From NCBI GenBank assembly GCA_033558025.1, contig JAUCEF010000007.1, positions 6,758,001-6,822,000 of the forward strand: 64,000 nucleotides of DNA. Reading direction: 5' to 3'. This document shows, piece by piece, positions 1 to 8,825 of the stretch. This DNA is from Phytophthora sp. 'mugwort'. Its lineage: Eukaryota > Oomycota > Peronosporomycetes > Peronosporales > Peronosporaceae. The notes under the pieces are model-generated. The model was not told the DNA's origin. It worked only from the letters and a program-made list of their open reading frames with translations, and did no database searches. Position 1 is the stretch's first letter, and each line of letters begins with the position of its first letter. Made by a program: the position numbers and the translations under genes.

Positions 1-1974
1 GGCCACGGGACCAAATCGACTTCGTCAGCGTCTGGTGCGAGTGGAAATAGTCCTGGCAACTCGAACGGCAATGGCAATTCCAATGGCAATGGCAATTCCA
101 ATGGCAACAGCAACGGCAACGGCAAAGGCCACGGGACCAAATCGACTTCGTCAGCGTCTGGTGCGAGTGGAAATAGTCCTGGCAACTCGAACGGCAATGG
201 CAATTCCAATGGCAATGGCAATTCCAATGGCAACAGCAACGGCAACGGCAAAGGCCACGGGACCAAATCGACTTCGTCAGCGTCTGGTGCGAGTGGAAAT
301 AGTCCTGGCAACTCGAACGGCAATGGCAATTCCAATGGCAATGGCAATTCCAATGGCAACAGCAACGGCAACGGCAAAGGCCACGGGACCAAATCGACTT
401 CGTCAGCGTCTGGTGCGAGTGGAAATAGTCCTGGCAACTCGAACGGCAATGGCAATTCCAATGGCAATGGCAATTCCAATGGCAACAGCAACGGCAACGG
501 CAAAGGCCACGGGACCAAATCGACTTCGTCAGCGTCTGGTGCGAGTGGAAATAGTCCTGGCAACTTGAACGGCAATGGCAATTCCAATGGCAATGGCAAT
601 TCCAATGGCAACGGCAACGGCAAAGGCCACGGGACCAAATCGACTTCGTCAGCGTCTGGTGCGAGTGGAAATAGTCCTGGCAACTCGAACGGCAATGGCA
701 ATTCCAATGGCAATGGCAATTCCAATGGCAACAGCAACGGCAACGGCAAAGGCCACGGGACCAAATCGACTTCGTCAGCGTCTGGTGCGAGTGGAAATAG
801 TCCTGGCAACTTGAACGGCAATGGCAATTCCAATGGCAATGGCAATTCCAATGGCAACGGCAACGGCAAAGGCCACGGGACCAAATCGACTTCGTCAGCG
901 TCTGGTGCGAGTGGAAATAGTCCTGGCAACTCGAACGGCAATGGCAATTCCAATGGCAATGGCAATTCCAATGGCAACAGCAACGGCAACGGCAAAGGCC
1001 ACGGGACCAAATCGACTTCGTCAGCGTCTGGTGCGAGTGGAAATAGTCCTGGCAACTTGAACGGCAATGGCAATTCCAATGGCAATGGCAATTCCAATGG
1101 CAACGGCAACGGCAAAGGCCACGGGACCAAATCGACTTCGTCAGCGTCTGGTGCGAGTGGAAATAGTCCTGGCAACTCGAACGGCAATGGCAATTCCAAT
1201 GGCAATGGCAATTCCAATGGCAACGGCAACGGCAAAGGCCACGGGACCAAATCGACTTCGTCAGCGTCTGGTGCGAGTGGAAATAGTCCTGGCAACTCGA
1301 ACGGCAATGGCAATTCCAATGGCAATGGCAATTCCAATGGCAACAGCAACGGCAACGGCAAAGGCCACGGGACCAAATCGACTTCGTCAGCGTCTGGTGC
1401 GAGTGGAAATAGTCCTGGCAACTTGAACGGCAATGGCAATTCCAATGGCAATGGCAATTCCAATGGCAACGGCAACGGCAAAGGCCACGGGACCAAATCG
1501 ACTTCGTCAGCGTCTGGTGCGAGTGGAAATAGTCCTGGCAACTCGAACGGCAATGGCAATTCCAATGGCAATGGCAATTCCAATGGCAACAGCAACGGCA
1601 ACGGCAAAGGCCACGGGACCAAATCGACTTCGTCAGCGTCTGGTGCGAGTGGAAATAGTCCTGGCAACTTGAACGGCAATGGCAATTCCAATGGCAATGG
1701 CAATTCCAATGGCAACGGCAACGGCAAAGGCCACGGGACCAAATCGACTTCGTCAGCGTCTGGTGCGAGTGGAAATAGTCCTGGCAACTCGAACGGCAAT
1801 GGCAATTCCAATGGCAATGGCAATTCCAATGGCAACAGCAACGGCAACGGCAAAGGCCACGGGACCAAATCGACTTCGTCAGCGTCTGGTGCGAGTGGAA
1901 ATAGTCCTGGCAACTCGAACGGCAATCGCAATTCCAATGGCAACGGCAACTCGAACGGGAATGGCAATGGCCAC
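1..1974 (+). repeat. Tandem coding repeat, 120/126-bp units with higher-order structure
   Basis: Units start at 1, 127, 253, 379, 505, 625, 751, 871, 997, 1117, 1237, 1363, 1483, 1609, 1729 and 1855; the last one decays. Each unit encodes a Lys-Gly-His-Gly-Thr-Lys segment, a Ser-rich block and an Asn-Gly-rich block. Two length classes differ by the six bases AACAGC. From 505 onward the 120-bp class usually carries TTG (Leu) where the 126-bp class carries TCG (Ser), so the array alternates as 246-bp dimers. The unit at 1117 is an exception: 120 bp but TCG. All lengths are multiples of three. Confidence 0.95.
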
Positions 1975-3813
1975 AGGACGAAGTTGACGTCGTCAACTCC
2001 CAGTGCAAATCAAGAGAGTGATACAGCGCCTGCAAAGTTTGAAAATGATTATCAGTATCTTCGAGGTTCCCCATCTAGTGCCCCCACTGTATCTTCAGTG
2101 TCGTCACAGCCCCTAGTCCAATCAGGTTCTCCTCCGGAACCGGTTTTGAGTACTGGAACAAAATTGGCATCTATGACTACAGCACGAGGTGAGTCTCCGA
2201 CAACCCGAAGTGGCGGTGAAACCATTAAAACGAATCCAGATGCAAACAAGCCAGTGCCAGGATCTGAATCGAAGAGCACTACCAGTAGAGCAGGCGCTTC
2301 AGAGAAACAAACTTCTGAAATGATCACATCGAGCGATATTAATGGTGACGACGATGAAGAACATGGCAAGCAAACCACCAGGACCGAGGCCTTTTCTGTG
2401 GAAACAGTGGATTCAGCTGTACAAGATGCAAGGCAGTACGTCCGCGGAGATCCATTGCTGGCTGGAATGAACGATGAAGGTGGAAGCAGCATTTTTGCCG
2501 AGGGTGGAGACGGAAGTTCACCTCTTGTCATCGGTGGCAAAAAGCGTGGATGGCAGACGGAAGCTCAGTCTGGGCTGTACGCTGCTAGTTCGAGTTTCCA
2601 CCACACTTTGCGGTTCTCAGTCTGTGCTGCGGCCGTAGTTTCAGTCATTCTACTGCTGCTCTTCCACTTTGAGCTTCTCAACAAGGGGCTTGCCCGTCAA
2701 CTTCCTTCTGGGTCCACGTGGGCACCGAATGGCTGGGAATTCGTCATGTACGTCCAATATATCCAACAGATCGCTGCGATCTCTGCCCTGACACTACTGA
2801 AAACACCGTACTTCCTGTGGGACTTTACTGATCTATTTTCATGGACCAATTTTCTCGTGTACCGCTCTCAAGATGTTTCTACGTCTGGGCGCCGTTTAAC
2901 CACAATTATCCTTGGAGGTTTGGTAGGATATGGGAACCGCATCGGAACGAGCGAAATGGAATTAATGTACAGGACGGGTACTGGGATTGCGAGTGTGATT
3001 GGCTTCTTCCTCGGAATTGTGCTGGGAGCGTTCCTGTACAACAAGTGGCTGGAATATATTGGAGAAAAGTCAAGCAGAGGAGTCGTCTGGCGCTGCTTTG
3101 GTCTGGTAACATTAATCTGGTTCTTCTCTCTCTTACCACTGACTATGGTGGTATCGTTCGAAGTATCCATGGAGTTGAAGGCTCACATGTTCGCGTTGTG
3201 GCCCCTAGTCACCTCATTCTTGGCAATTGTCTTCGTTATTTGTGGAGTCGTTGTTCTGGCAACACGTACCATTTTACACAGCACGGAACGAGGTCTACGG
3301 AGACTTCGCTCACTCGCTCTCTGGGGCGCCTTCTACTCCGATTGCAAATATTGCGGGCGACTCTTTTTTCTGCTGTCTGTAGCTCAACAGATTTGCATGG
3401 GGCTTTGCATGGGCGTTCTGGACGACAGTACGGTGACACTTGTACTACTCGTTACACTTCATGTGGTGTTTCTTATGACTGCAATTTTGGTGAAACCGTT
3501 TCAAGAAAATTCTTCGGTCGTCAAACGTGCCACCTACGCTGTCACCACTCTCAAGCTCCTTAACTTGGGATTGCTGTTTGCTTTTCTCCCGTCGTCAACT
3601 TTGTCGGTATCGAGTTTGTATCGTGTTGCCAACGCGTTGATTGGACTCAACTCGTTGGTCATCGTTGTCTGGTGTCTTCGACACCTCTTGATTTTCGGGA
3701 AGCTTGCAATCGCATCAGCTAAACTGGAAATAGAGAACAGAAATATCCGAGACGAGACGGAGGCGTCACCTTCGATTTCTTTGGGTTACGAACTGGTGAC
3801 GAAGGTCCCGTAA
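1..3813 (+). CDS. Asn/Gly-repeat multi-pass membrane protein (5' end outside window)
   Basis: The reading frame is open from base 1 to the TAA at 3811-3813 (1,270 residues), so the start lies upstream; the first in-frame start-like codon at 565 is only a TTG inside a repeat. Residues 1-655 are 40/42-residue repeats rich in Asn, Gly and Ser. Residues 660-860 are a Ser/Thr/Pro-rich linker without membrane segments. From about residue 867 (base 2600) come some eight to ten hydrophobic stretches separated by short loops, ending in a polar tail. The late segment with VKPF followed by an Asn-containing loop and more helices resembles the membrane region of fungal TRP/FLC-like proteins, but this is a weak resemblance. 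I infer a surface or vesicle membrane protein with a long flexible extracellular or lumenal repeat domain. Function unknown. The next gene is convergent, its stop 127 bp away. Confidence 0.85.
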   Translation, partial: GHGTKSTSSASGASGNSPGNSNGNGNSNGNGNSNGNSNGNGKGHGTKSTSSASGASGNSPGNSNGNGNSNGNGNSNGNSNGNGKGHGTKSTSSASGASGNSPGNSNGNGNSNGNGNSNGNSNGNGKGHGTKSTSSASGASGNSPGNSNGNGNSNGNGNSNGNSNGNGKGHGTKSTSSASGASGNSPGNLNGNGNSNGNGNSNGNGNGKGHGTKSTSSASGASGNSPGNSNGNGNSNGNGNSNGNSNGNGKGHGTKSTSSASGASGNSPGNLNGNGNSNGNGNSNGNGNGKGHGTKSTSSASGASGNSPGNSNGNGNSNGNGNSNGNSNGNGKGHGTKSTSSASGASGNSPGNLNGNGNSNGNGNSNGNGNGKGHGTKSTSSASGASGNSPGNSNGNGNSNGNGNSNGNGNGKGHGTKSTSSASGASGNSPGNSNGNGNSNGNGNSNGNSNGNGKGHGTKSTSSASGASGNSPGNLNGNGNSNGNGNSNGNGNGKGHGTKSTSSASGASGNSPGNSNGNGNSNGNGNSNGNSNGNGKGHGTKSTSSASGASGNSPGNLNGNGNSNGNGNSNGNGNGKGHGTKSTSSASGASGNSPGNSNGNGNSNGNGNSNGNSNGNGKGHGTKSTSSASGASGNSPGNSNGNRNSNGNGNSNGNGNGHRTKLTSSTPSANQESDTAPAKFENDYQYLRGSPSSAPTVSSVSSQPLVQSGSPPEPVLSTGTKLASMTTARGESPTTRSGGETIKTNPDANKPVPGSESKSTTSRAGASEKQTSEMITSSDINGDDDEEHGKQTTRTEAFSVETVDSAVQDARQYVRGDPLLAGMNDEGGSSIFAEGGDGSSPLVIGGKKRGWQTEAQSGLYAASSSFHHTLRFSVCAAAVVSVILLLLFHFELLNKGLARQLPSGSTWAPNGWEFVMYVQYIQQIAAISALTLLKTPYFLWDFTDLFSWTNFLVYRSQDVSTSGRRLTTIILGGLVGYGNRIGTSEMELMYRTGTGIASVIGFFLGIVLGAFLYNKWLEYIGEKSSRGVVWRCFGLVTLIWFFSLLPLTMVVSFEVSMELKAHMFALWPLVTSFLAIVFVICGVVVLATRTILHSTERGLRRLRSLALWGAFYSDCKYCGRLFFLLSVAQQICMGLCMGVLDDSTVTLVLLVTLHVVFLMTAILVKPFQENSSVVKRATYAVTTLKLLNLGLLFAFLPSSTLSVSSLYRVANALIGLNSLVIVVWCLRHLLIFGKLAIASAKLEIENRNIRDETEASPSISLGYELVTKVP

Positions 3814-3939
3814 ATGACCCTGCACTCGTCGGGAGGGCTACAGGGCATGGGTACCATCATTTCAGCGTTTGAGTAATATCATATCGATATAATTTGTTTT
3901 CGCAATGTGGAAACACTATATTTTGTTCAGCTTTAATCC

Positions 3940-5460
3940 TTACACATTCGGAAAGTTAACTTGCCGATAATCTTCACGCATTGTATGCATCTGCTCGTCT
4001 ATCATCCCATCTGTAGCCGCATTCATAGTTTCTATAGTCTTGGGATCACTTGCGTTGGCCTGAGCAATTTTCTCCCACTCGATCACAAGATCATGCAAAC
4101 GCTGGCGTCCTGTGAGGTGTCTCGCTTCGGCATCGGAAAACTTGGCCCCAGTCATCTCAAACGGGCATTCCATTCGACGTTCACCGAAAGCACCTAGGTA
4201 AACATTAGCCGTTCGGGCCTTCATGTAGTATACAGACTCTACCTCCGGCTTGAAGTACAAAACGCGGTCACTATTTAAGTAAAACAGCGGCACGTCGTCC
4301 AAGTTGGGCTGCTTAATCGGAAAAACCTGAGCCATATCGCCACAAAGAGTCGAATTGTTTTGTCCATAGTCACGATAATCCGTGCCAACGGCCCCAATCG
4401 CGTAATCCGAGAATGAATACTGCGTTTCAGCGAGCTCTGCCGCGTAGAAGTAGAGCTCCTTGTCGCCGTACGAGGGAGGCGAACCGATGGCACTGAGTGA
4501 CTTGAATGACCCTAGAATTGCAGTGGCTCGTGGCTGCTTCTTCTTGTTCCAGAATAGTATGGATGAGTCCACTTGATGTCCCGTACGGAGATTCCACGAG
4601 TGGCTATTGAGCAAATGATCGCTGGGCTCGAACTTCAGCTTCACCGGAGCGGGGTTCGGTAGCGTCGCCTTTTCGCGCTCAAGCGTGGGGATGAACTGAA
4701 ATGGCGTAGGATCAAACTTGGACATATACCGATGCTGAAACGAGACGTTACCTGAGCCACCAACACGCTCCGCCATAAAGTAAATTTCGTGTGCGATACG
4801 GTCATTCATGAGCAGCGTGCCTGTGGCCTGATACTTCTCGGACTCCCACAGCACCGCCGGACTCACAAAGAACGCCGTATCGGCGTCGACCATCATGATT
4901 TCCTCAAACTTGGAGAACACAAGCGAGACCACTTTGATGTCAAAAGATCGGAACTTAGTGTGGCACGCGTCGATATCCTCACAGAAGACCTTTCTCGTTG
5001 CATATCCCTCGATAGTCATAGAAGCAGCCAGCTCACAGACGTCGTAGAATCTGATGGAGCCCATTGCCGACTTCTGCATGAAAAGCTCTTGCGAGTCGAC
5101 CGACACATCTCCACAGTACGGCAGCTCGACCGGCGCGTTGACGCCCATGGTCCGCAGCTCCAGAATCAACGACGCCGCCAGCTTGACAATCGGTTCGTAT
5201 ACTGGGATCACAATTCCTCGAGGCTGTGACGTGTTCTGTGCGACGGCGTTGAGCATCTGAGCCAATTGCAACTGCTTGGGATCGACATGATGGGGCTCGT
5301 CGAGCACTGCGTGGCTTATGCTGCGAAACACGTGTTTGGGCGAGTGGAAAGTGTTCCACGCGAGTCTTGAGTCCAGGTAGACGACGATGAGGCCGAGCAA
5401 GAGCAACAACACGATCGAGAACACACGCGGCGTACAACGCTTCATGGTGAAGCTCATCAT
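3940..5460 (-). CDS. Mnn1/GT71-like glycosyltransferase, type II membrane protein
   Basis: A 506-residue protein starting at the ATG at 5460-5458. A basic N-terminus (MKRCTPR) is followed by a hydrophobic segment at residues 13-30, which is a signal-anchor typical of Golgi type II enzymes. Residues 82-118 (GIVIPVYEP, then LELRTMGVNAPVELPYCGD) match the start of the catalytic domain of Mnn1-type alpha-mannosyltransferases. The metal-binding DxD motif is the DAD in MMVDADTAFF, about residues 192-194. Downstream, a VDSSILFWNKKK segment and a GDKELYFYAA segment also fit the family. The family transfers mannose or another sugar from a nucleotide donor to glycoprotein glycans in the Golgi; donor and acceptor here are not determined. 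The length is normal for the family, and no frameshift or internal stop is seen. Confidence 0.85.
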   Translation of the reverse strand: MMSFTMKRCTPRVFSIVLLLLLGLIVVYLDSRLAWNTFHSPKHVFRSISHAVLDEPHHVDPKQLQLAQMLNAVAQNTSQPRGIVIPVYEPIVKLAASLILELRTMGVNAPVELPYCGDVSVDSQELFMQKSAMGSIRFYDVCELAASMTIEGYATRKVFCEDIDACHTKFRSFDIKVVSLVFSKFEEIMMVDADTAFFVSPAVLWESEKYQATGTLLMNDRIAHEIYFMAERVGGSGNVSFQHRYMSKFDPTPFQFIPTLEREKATLPNPAPVKLKFEPSDHLLNSHSWNLRTGHQVDSSILFWNKKKQPRATAILGSFKSLSAIGSPPSYGDKELYFYAAELAETQYSFSDYAIGAVGTDYRDYGQNNSTLCGDMAQVFPIKQPNLDDVPLFYLNSDRVLYFKPEVESVYYMKARTANVYLGAFGERRMECPFEMTGAKFSDAEARHLTGRQRLHDLVIEWEKIAQANASDPKTIETMNAATDGMIDEQMHTMREDYRQVNFPNV

Positions 5461-6964
5461 AAGAGAGGAAGTCCAATACAGAGCCTAAGGGGAGGGGGGG
5501 GGGCACTCCAAGGGACTGCGGAGACCTTGTCAGTTTTAGCACAAAAATTTGCACAGGCGAACTGATTTGAGGAAGTGAGACGCCTGTACAGTATACGCGA
5601 AATGTCCTCCACTGCCGCAAGTAAGGTGCGAGTAAGAGACCATTGTGTGCTTCAACTACATATGCGTCCTCCAAGTGTAGCCATGTCAGCAAATATGTTC
5701 TTTTGCTAGCAGATCGCTACAAATATGAGGTAGCCATCTCACATATCTCGTATAACTAGATATTGGTTTTGAAAGTAAGTGGTGTGGTGCACACCAGTAC
5801 AGCGCGTGACGCTCAAAAACAATGAGCAAATAGCTCTGGAACGCCGCCATGTTTCTCAAGCGCGATAGTGACGAGAGTCTGCAGCCGAAGGGAAACGAGG
5901 ACTCGGCGCAGCTGCAGCAAATGCTCACTTCCTGCATGATCAACCGGCAGATATTGGTACCGTCTAGTCGATGCAGCCACTGTCCTGATCTAGAACTCAC
6001 CCCGTTGTCGTCCGGTGGATAAATCATTAGTGCTGCATTGCCGGCGTCTTAGTCGGCATCCCTATCAGCATCCAGCAGAAGTCCTACAAGCCGTTTGCCA
6101 TCTTAGGCGTCCTAGGTTCGTTATAATTTATGGCAGATGCGGTCCTATTGATGGTGATGTGAACTGTATCTGTCGTGTTGGGGGCAGGCTCGTTCGTGGA
6201 CTACTCGATCCCGTACACGACGGACTGCCGCATGATTCACAACGCCATGCAACTGGCATTGCAGCAAGAGAATCAGAGAGAATCTGCCAAATCATCGACT
6301 CAGGAGTCGTAAGGTTGACTGGAACGATGGTAGGAGTCAAACTAAATACCGCAAAACGAAGATTGGACTTGTCGTCTGGATCACTTGAGATCAGGATACC
6401 TCAGGAGGGCAATACAAGCTGGAAGCACCTTGCCTGGGATATATTCCTTACAAAATGCAACCCCGCAGGCCTTGCGGTTTTTTTTTTTAATCGCATGTTT
6501 GAGTTCTGCAACCTTCGTAACGTGCATAAAGCATAAGGGTACGTACGTGTATGACAGAGAGATCGCAGAGCACCTTATTGTAAACTAGGATCCTGAACTC
6601 AAATGGGGCTCACTCTGTTTCCCGCTCGTTTATATGTCTTCATCAATGTTTGACAACATGCATACTGCGTGCTGATTGATCCACTTGGTGTGCAGCAGCT
6701 CACTATAAGTATGTACTTCGTACAGGATTCTATAGTTGCAGTATAATGTCAGTATCATTAACCCCGAAATACAGTACAAGAAAGAAAGCTGATGTACTGT
6801 ACTTACTGTGTTCAGTACACGACGCATTGATTTTGAATTCCTAATGCAAACCTATGCATGACCTGCTCATGTGGTCGTCTCGGCTATTTCGTCGCTTCTA
6901 CAACCCACGTGATCACATGAGCAAGATGCAAAGCTGGCACGTGCACGCAGCCAAAACACCGCCA
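5461..6964. other. Intergenic stretch without a confident gene
   Basis: Contains the upstream region of the glycosyltransferase, including a G-rich run near 5490-5503. A small broken ORF (annotated separately) lies at 6130-6312. A CCGCA/TGCGG inverted repeat just before a T-run lies at about 6465-6489. Other ORFs here are short and show no recognisable motif. Confidence 0.5.
6130..6312 (+). pseudogene. Small unrecognised ORF with one in-frame TGA
   Basis: An ATG at 6130 opens a frame of about 60 codons ending in TAA at 6310-6312, interrupted only by a TGA at 6160-6162. The encoded sequence after the stop has a hydrophobic stretch (VVLGAGSFVDYS) followed by a polar, Gln/Ser-rich tail, and looks more protein-like than its surroundings. 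It could be a nonsense-mutated small membrane protein, the last exon of a longer gene, or chance. No family is recognised. Confidence 0.25.
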
Positions 6965-8060
6965 CTAGACTAGTTTTTTCTTGTGGAAATATTGCTGAAG
7001 GTGTTTCGCTTGGTAAAAACCCGTGATTAGCAAAATCCCGATCTTCACGTATTACAAAAGCATTTAGTTAGCTCATTGATTAACGATGCAGACATTACCA
7101 CAATGTAGCGAAAATTAGATCTCGCCGAGATTTTACCTGCAACACAGATACCCAAGTGGCGCGCTGGTTGTTGCTCTCTATCGAAGACTGCAGCGTCAAA
7201 CTCTTTCCCTACAAGGGAGAAACCCGTTCGAGCAGTCTCTATTCGTCAGACCTGTAAATGACACACACTGCTACTAATCGTCATCTAACCTTAGCGTAGT
7301 CTTGGTTGCGTTGGATAGCGCTCACACGATCCTTGAGCTTAATGATTTCCAGGTGGAGATCGTCTATTTGGTTTTTCTTGACCAGATTCTGGTACTCCTC
7401 ATGGCTCGTGCCCATACTTAGCTTCAACGCGAATCGCTAGCAAACACAATCAACATTGAATCACCACCAACTGAAAAACACACAAATTATCTTCCTCACC
7501 ATCGACGCGTCGTCCGGGAGCGCGTAATTAGACGAATCCAGACCGACGCAGACCCAGTGAGGCCCATTCATCTGCGCCGTGAACGAAATAGCTCCCTATC
7601 GGCACCAATACCTCAGCATCCCTGCACCCAGCCGCCTCTGATATCAACGGCCTACCTTCTGACCGGTCGGCTCCTTCTTCACGAGCGTCTTCTCGTCCTC
7701 ACCCTTGCTAGGATCCGGCTCGTAGAACGCCATAATCATCTTCTACACTCCTCCACGCTCCACATTTAGTATTACACAGCCCCCTCCTTATTTCTCCTCG
7801 ATCTAACACCCACCATGACGTCCGTCGTGTCTGGAGACTCGTACTCAGCTCGGAACGTCGTCTCCTTGGGCACATCCAACAGGAAGCAGCGATGGCTCTG
7901 CTTAATCACCACACGGTAGCCCAGCACCTCATCAAAAGCCATTTAATTTGCACAGCATTGGAGCTAGACGCCGCACCTCCTTCTGTACGTTGAAATACAA
8001 CGCCTCCGCCGCGCCGATGGCGCTCAGCATGTGCAGGAGCAACACCGCACTAACCCTCAT
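6965..8060 (-). CDS. p24/TMED (emp24/gp25L) cargo receptor, seven exons
   Basis: Assembled from splice sites on the minus strand: exons 8060-7977, 7897-7814, 7742-7656, 7595-7500, 7436-7290, 7208-7137 and 7042-6965 give 215 residues and a TAG. All six introns (79, 71, 60, 63, 81 and 94 nt) are GT...AG. The product has a signal peptide (MRVSAVLLLHMLSAIGAAEA), a lumenal GOLD-type domain with the paired Cys of HRCFLLDVPKET and WVCVGLD, a coiled coil (DDLHLEIIKLKDRVSAIQ), the ESNNQR motif just before the transmembrane helix, and a KKKLV cytosolic tail. It aligns best with the TMED4/TMED9 (alpha) type, in which ESTNQR, the spacing and a KKLV end are conserved. Members cycle between ER and Golgi in COPI/COPII vesicles and select secretory cargo. 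The first acceptor could alternatively be at 7928, adding 10 residues; the chosen one matches family spacing. A decayed paralogue lies at 60-61 kb. Confidence 0.88.
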
Positions 8061-8086
8061 GTTACCGTTTATGAATTGTAGTCGAC

Positions 8087-8102
8087 GCTGATTGGGCGGA
8101 AA
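8087..8102 (-). promoter_or_regulatory. CCAAT-box segment upstream of the p24 gene
   Basis: On the minus strand this reads TTTCCGCCCAATCAGC, about 27 bp upstream of the p24 start codon. The same 16 bases occur at 60023-60038 upstream of the decayed p24 copy, while the sequence around them has diverged. It contains a CCAAT core and may also cover the transcription start. Inference from conservation only. Confidence 0.5.
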
Positions 8103-8825
8103 TGGTGCTTCATACTGAACCCAACTAGACCGATTAACTTGCGCTCAGTATGTTGATACATCATAGGTATACACAGCAGAGTGATGGTCTTTGGGGCAAC
8201 TACTGGAGTGAAAGTGCGCACTCGATAAGCTCAAGGGAGACGGCTAAAAAGCATAGAGCCACGGTGGTGACCGCAGCAAATGTGGCAGTAGAAGTCAAGA
8301 CACTGTTTGCCCGATCACAGGCCGCGAAGAAGGTGCGGAAGTAAGTGAGCAGAAGGCGGTCATGTTCGCCGATGGTACATGTATGCTAAGGACCTCGAGG
8401 CTCAGCACCACCGCCAACTGTGCCACCTTTCTTTCAAGATGGAGTTGACATTCAGGACTTGGAGGGACGTCATTTGTTGGTATGCTGTAGTACCTTTTGG
8501 ATTGCTCTGAATTTCCACAATGCACTCCTGCTAGGTGATCCTCCGGTCGATGTGGATCATTTGTCGGGGCCATCACTGTGGTTCGTTCTTGCATATCTGG
8601 AGTCGGCATCCTACAGGCGTGAAGGCAAAATGCAATTTGAATTGAATATGAATGCTGGCTGGCTAGCTCTCCTACGAACAGCAGCAAAGAGTGAAAAGAA
8701 GAAAAGCAGGAAGGAGCAATAGCTATACCGCGAGACTTGGCCAAAGAACTCTCCGTCCGAGCACTCTGTCATCATGCACCGCCGAAGCTCAAAGCACAAC
8801 GTCTGCCATCATCCTGTGTTGTAGC
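8103..8825. other. Intergenic between p24 gene and repeat-protein gene
   Basis: Both neighbouring genes are on the minus strand. The stretch holds overlapping ORFs of 100-149 codons on both strands (8420-8722 plus, 8295-8744 minus) with no recognisable motif. Neither can be preferred, so no gene is called. Confidence 0.5.

Noticed and set aside
35..1987. Plus-strand frame-2 ORFs rich in Met/Ala/Ile/Pro across the Asn/Gly repeat
   Set aside because: They are shadows of the in-frame repeat, which lacks stops in two frames; they end at TTG-bearing units and have no independent support.
8295..8744. Host gene between p24 and the repeat protein
   Set aside because: Overlapping ORFs on both strands have equal length and no motif, start context or splice support.
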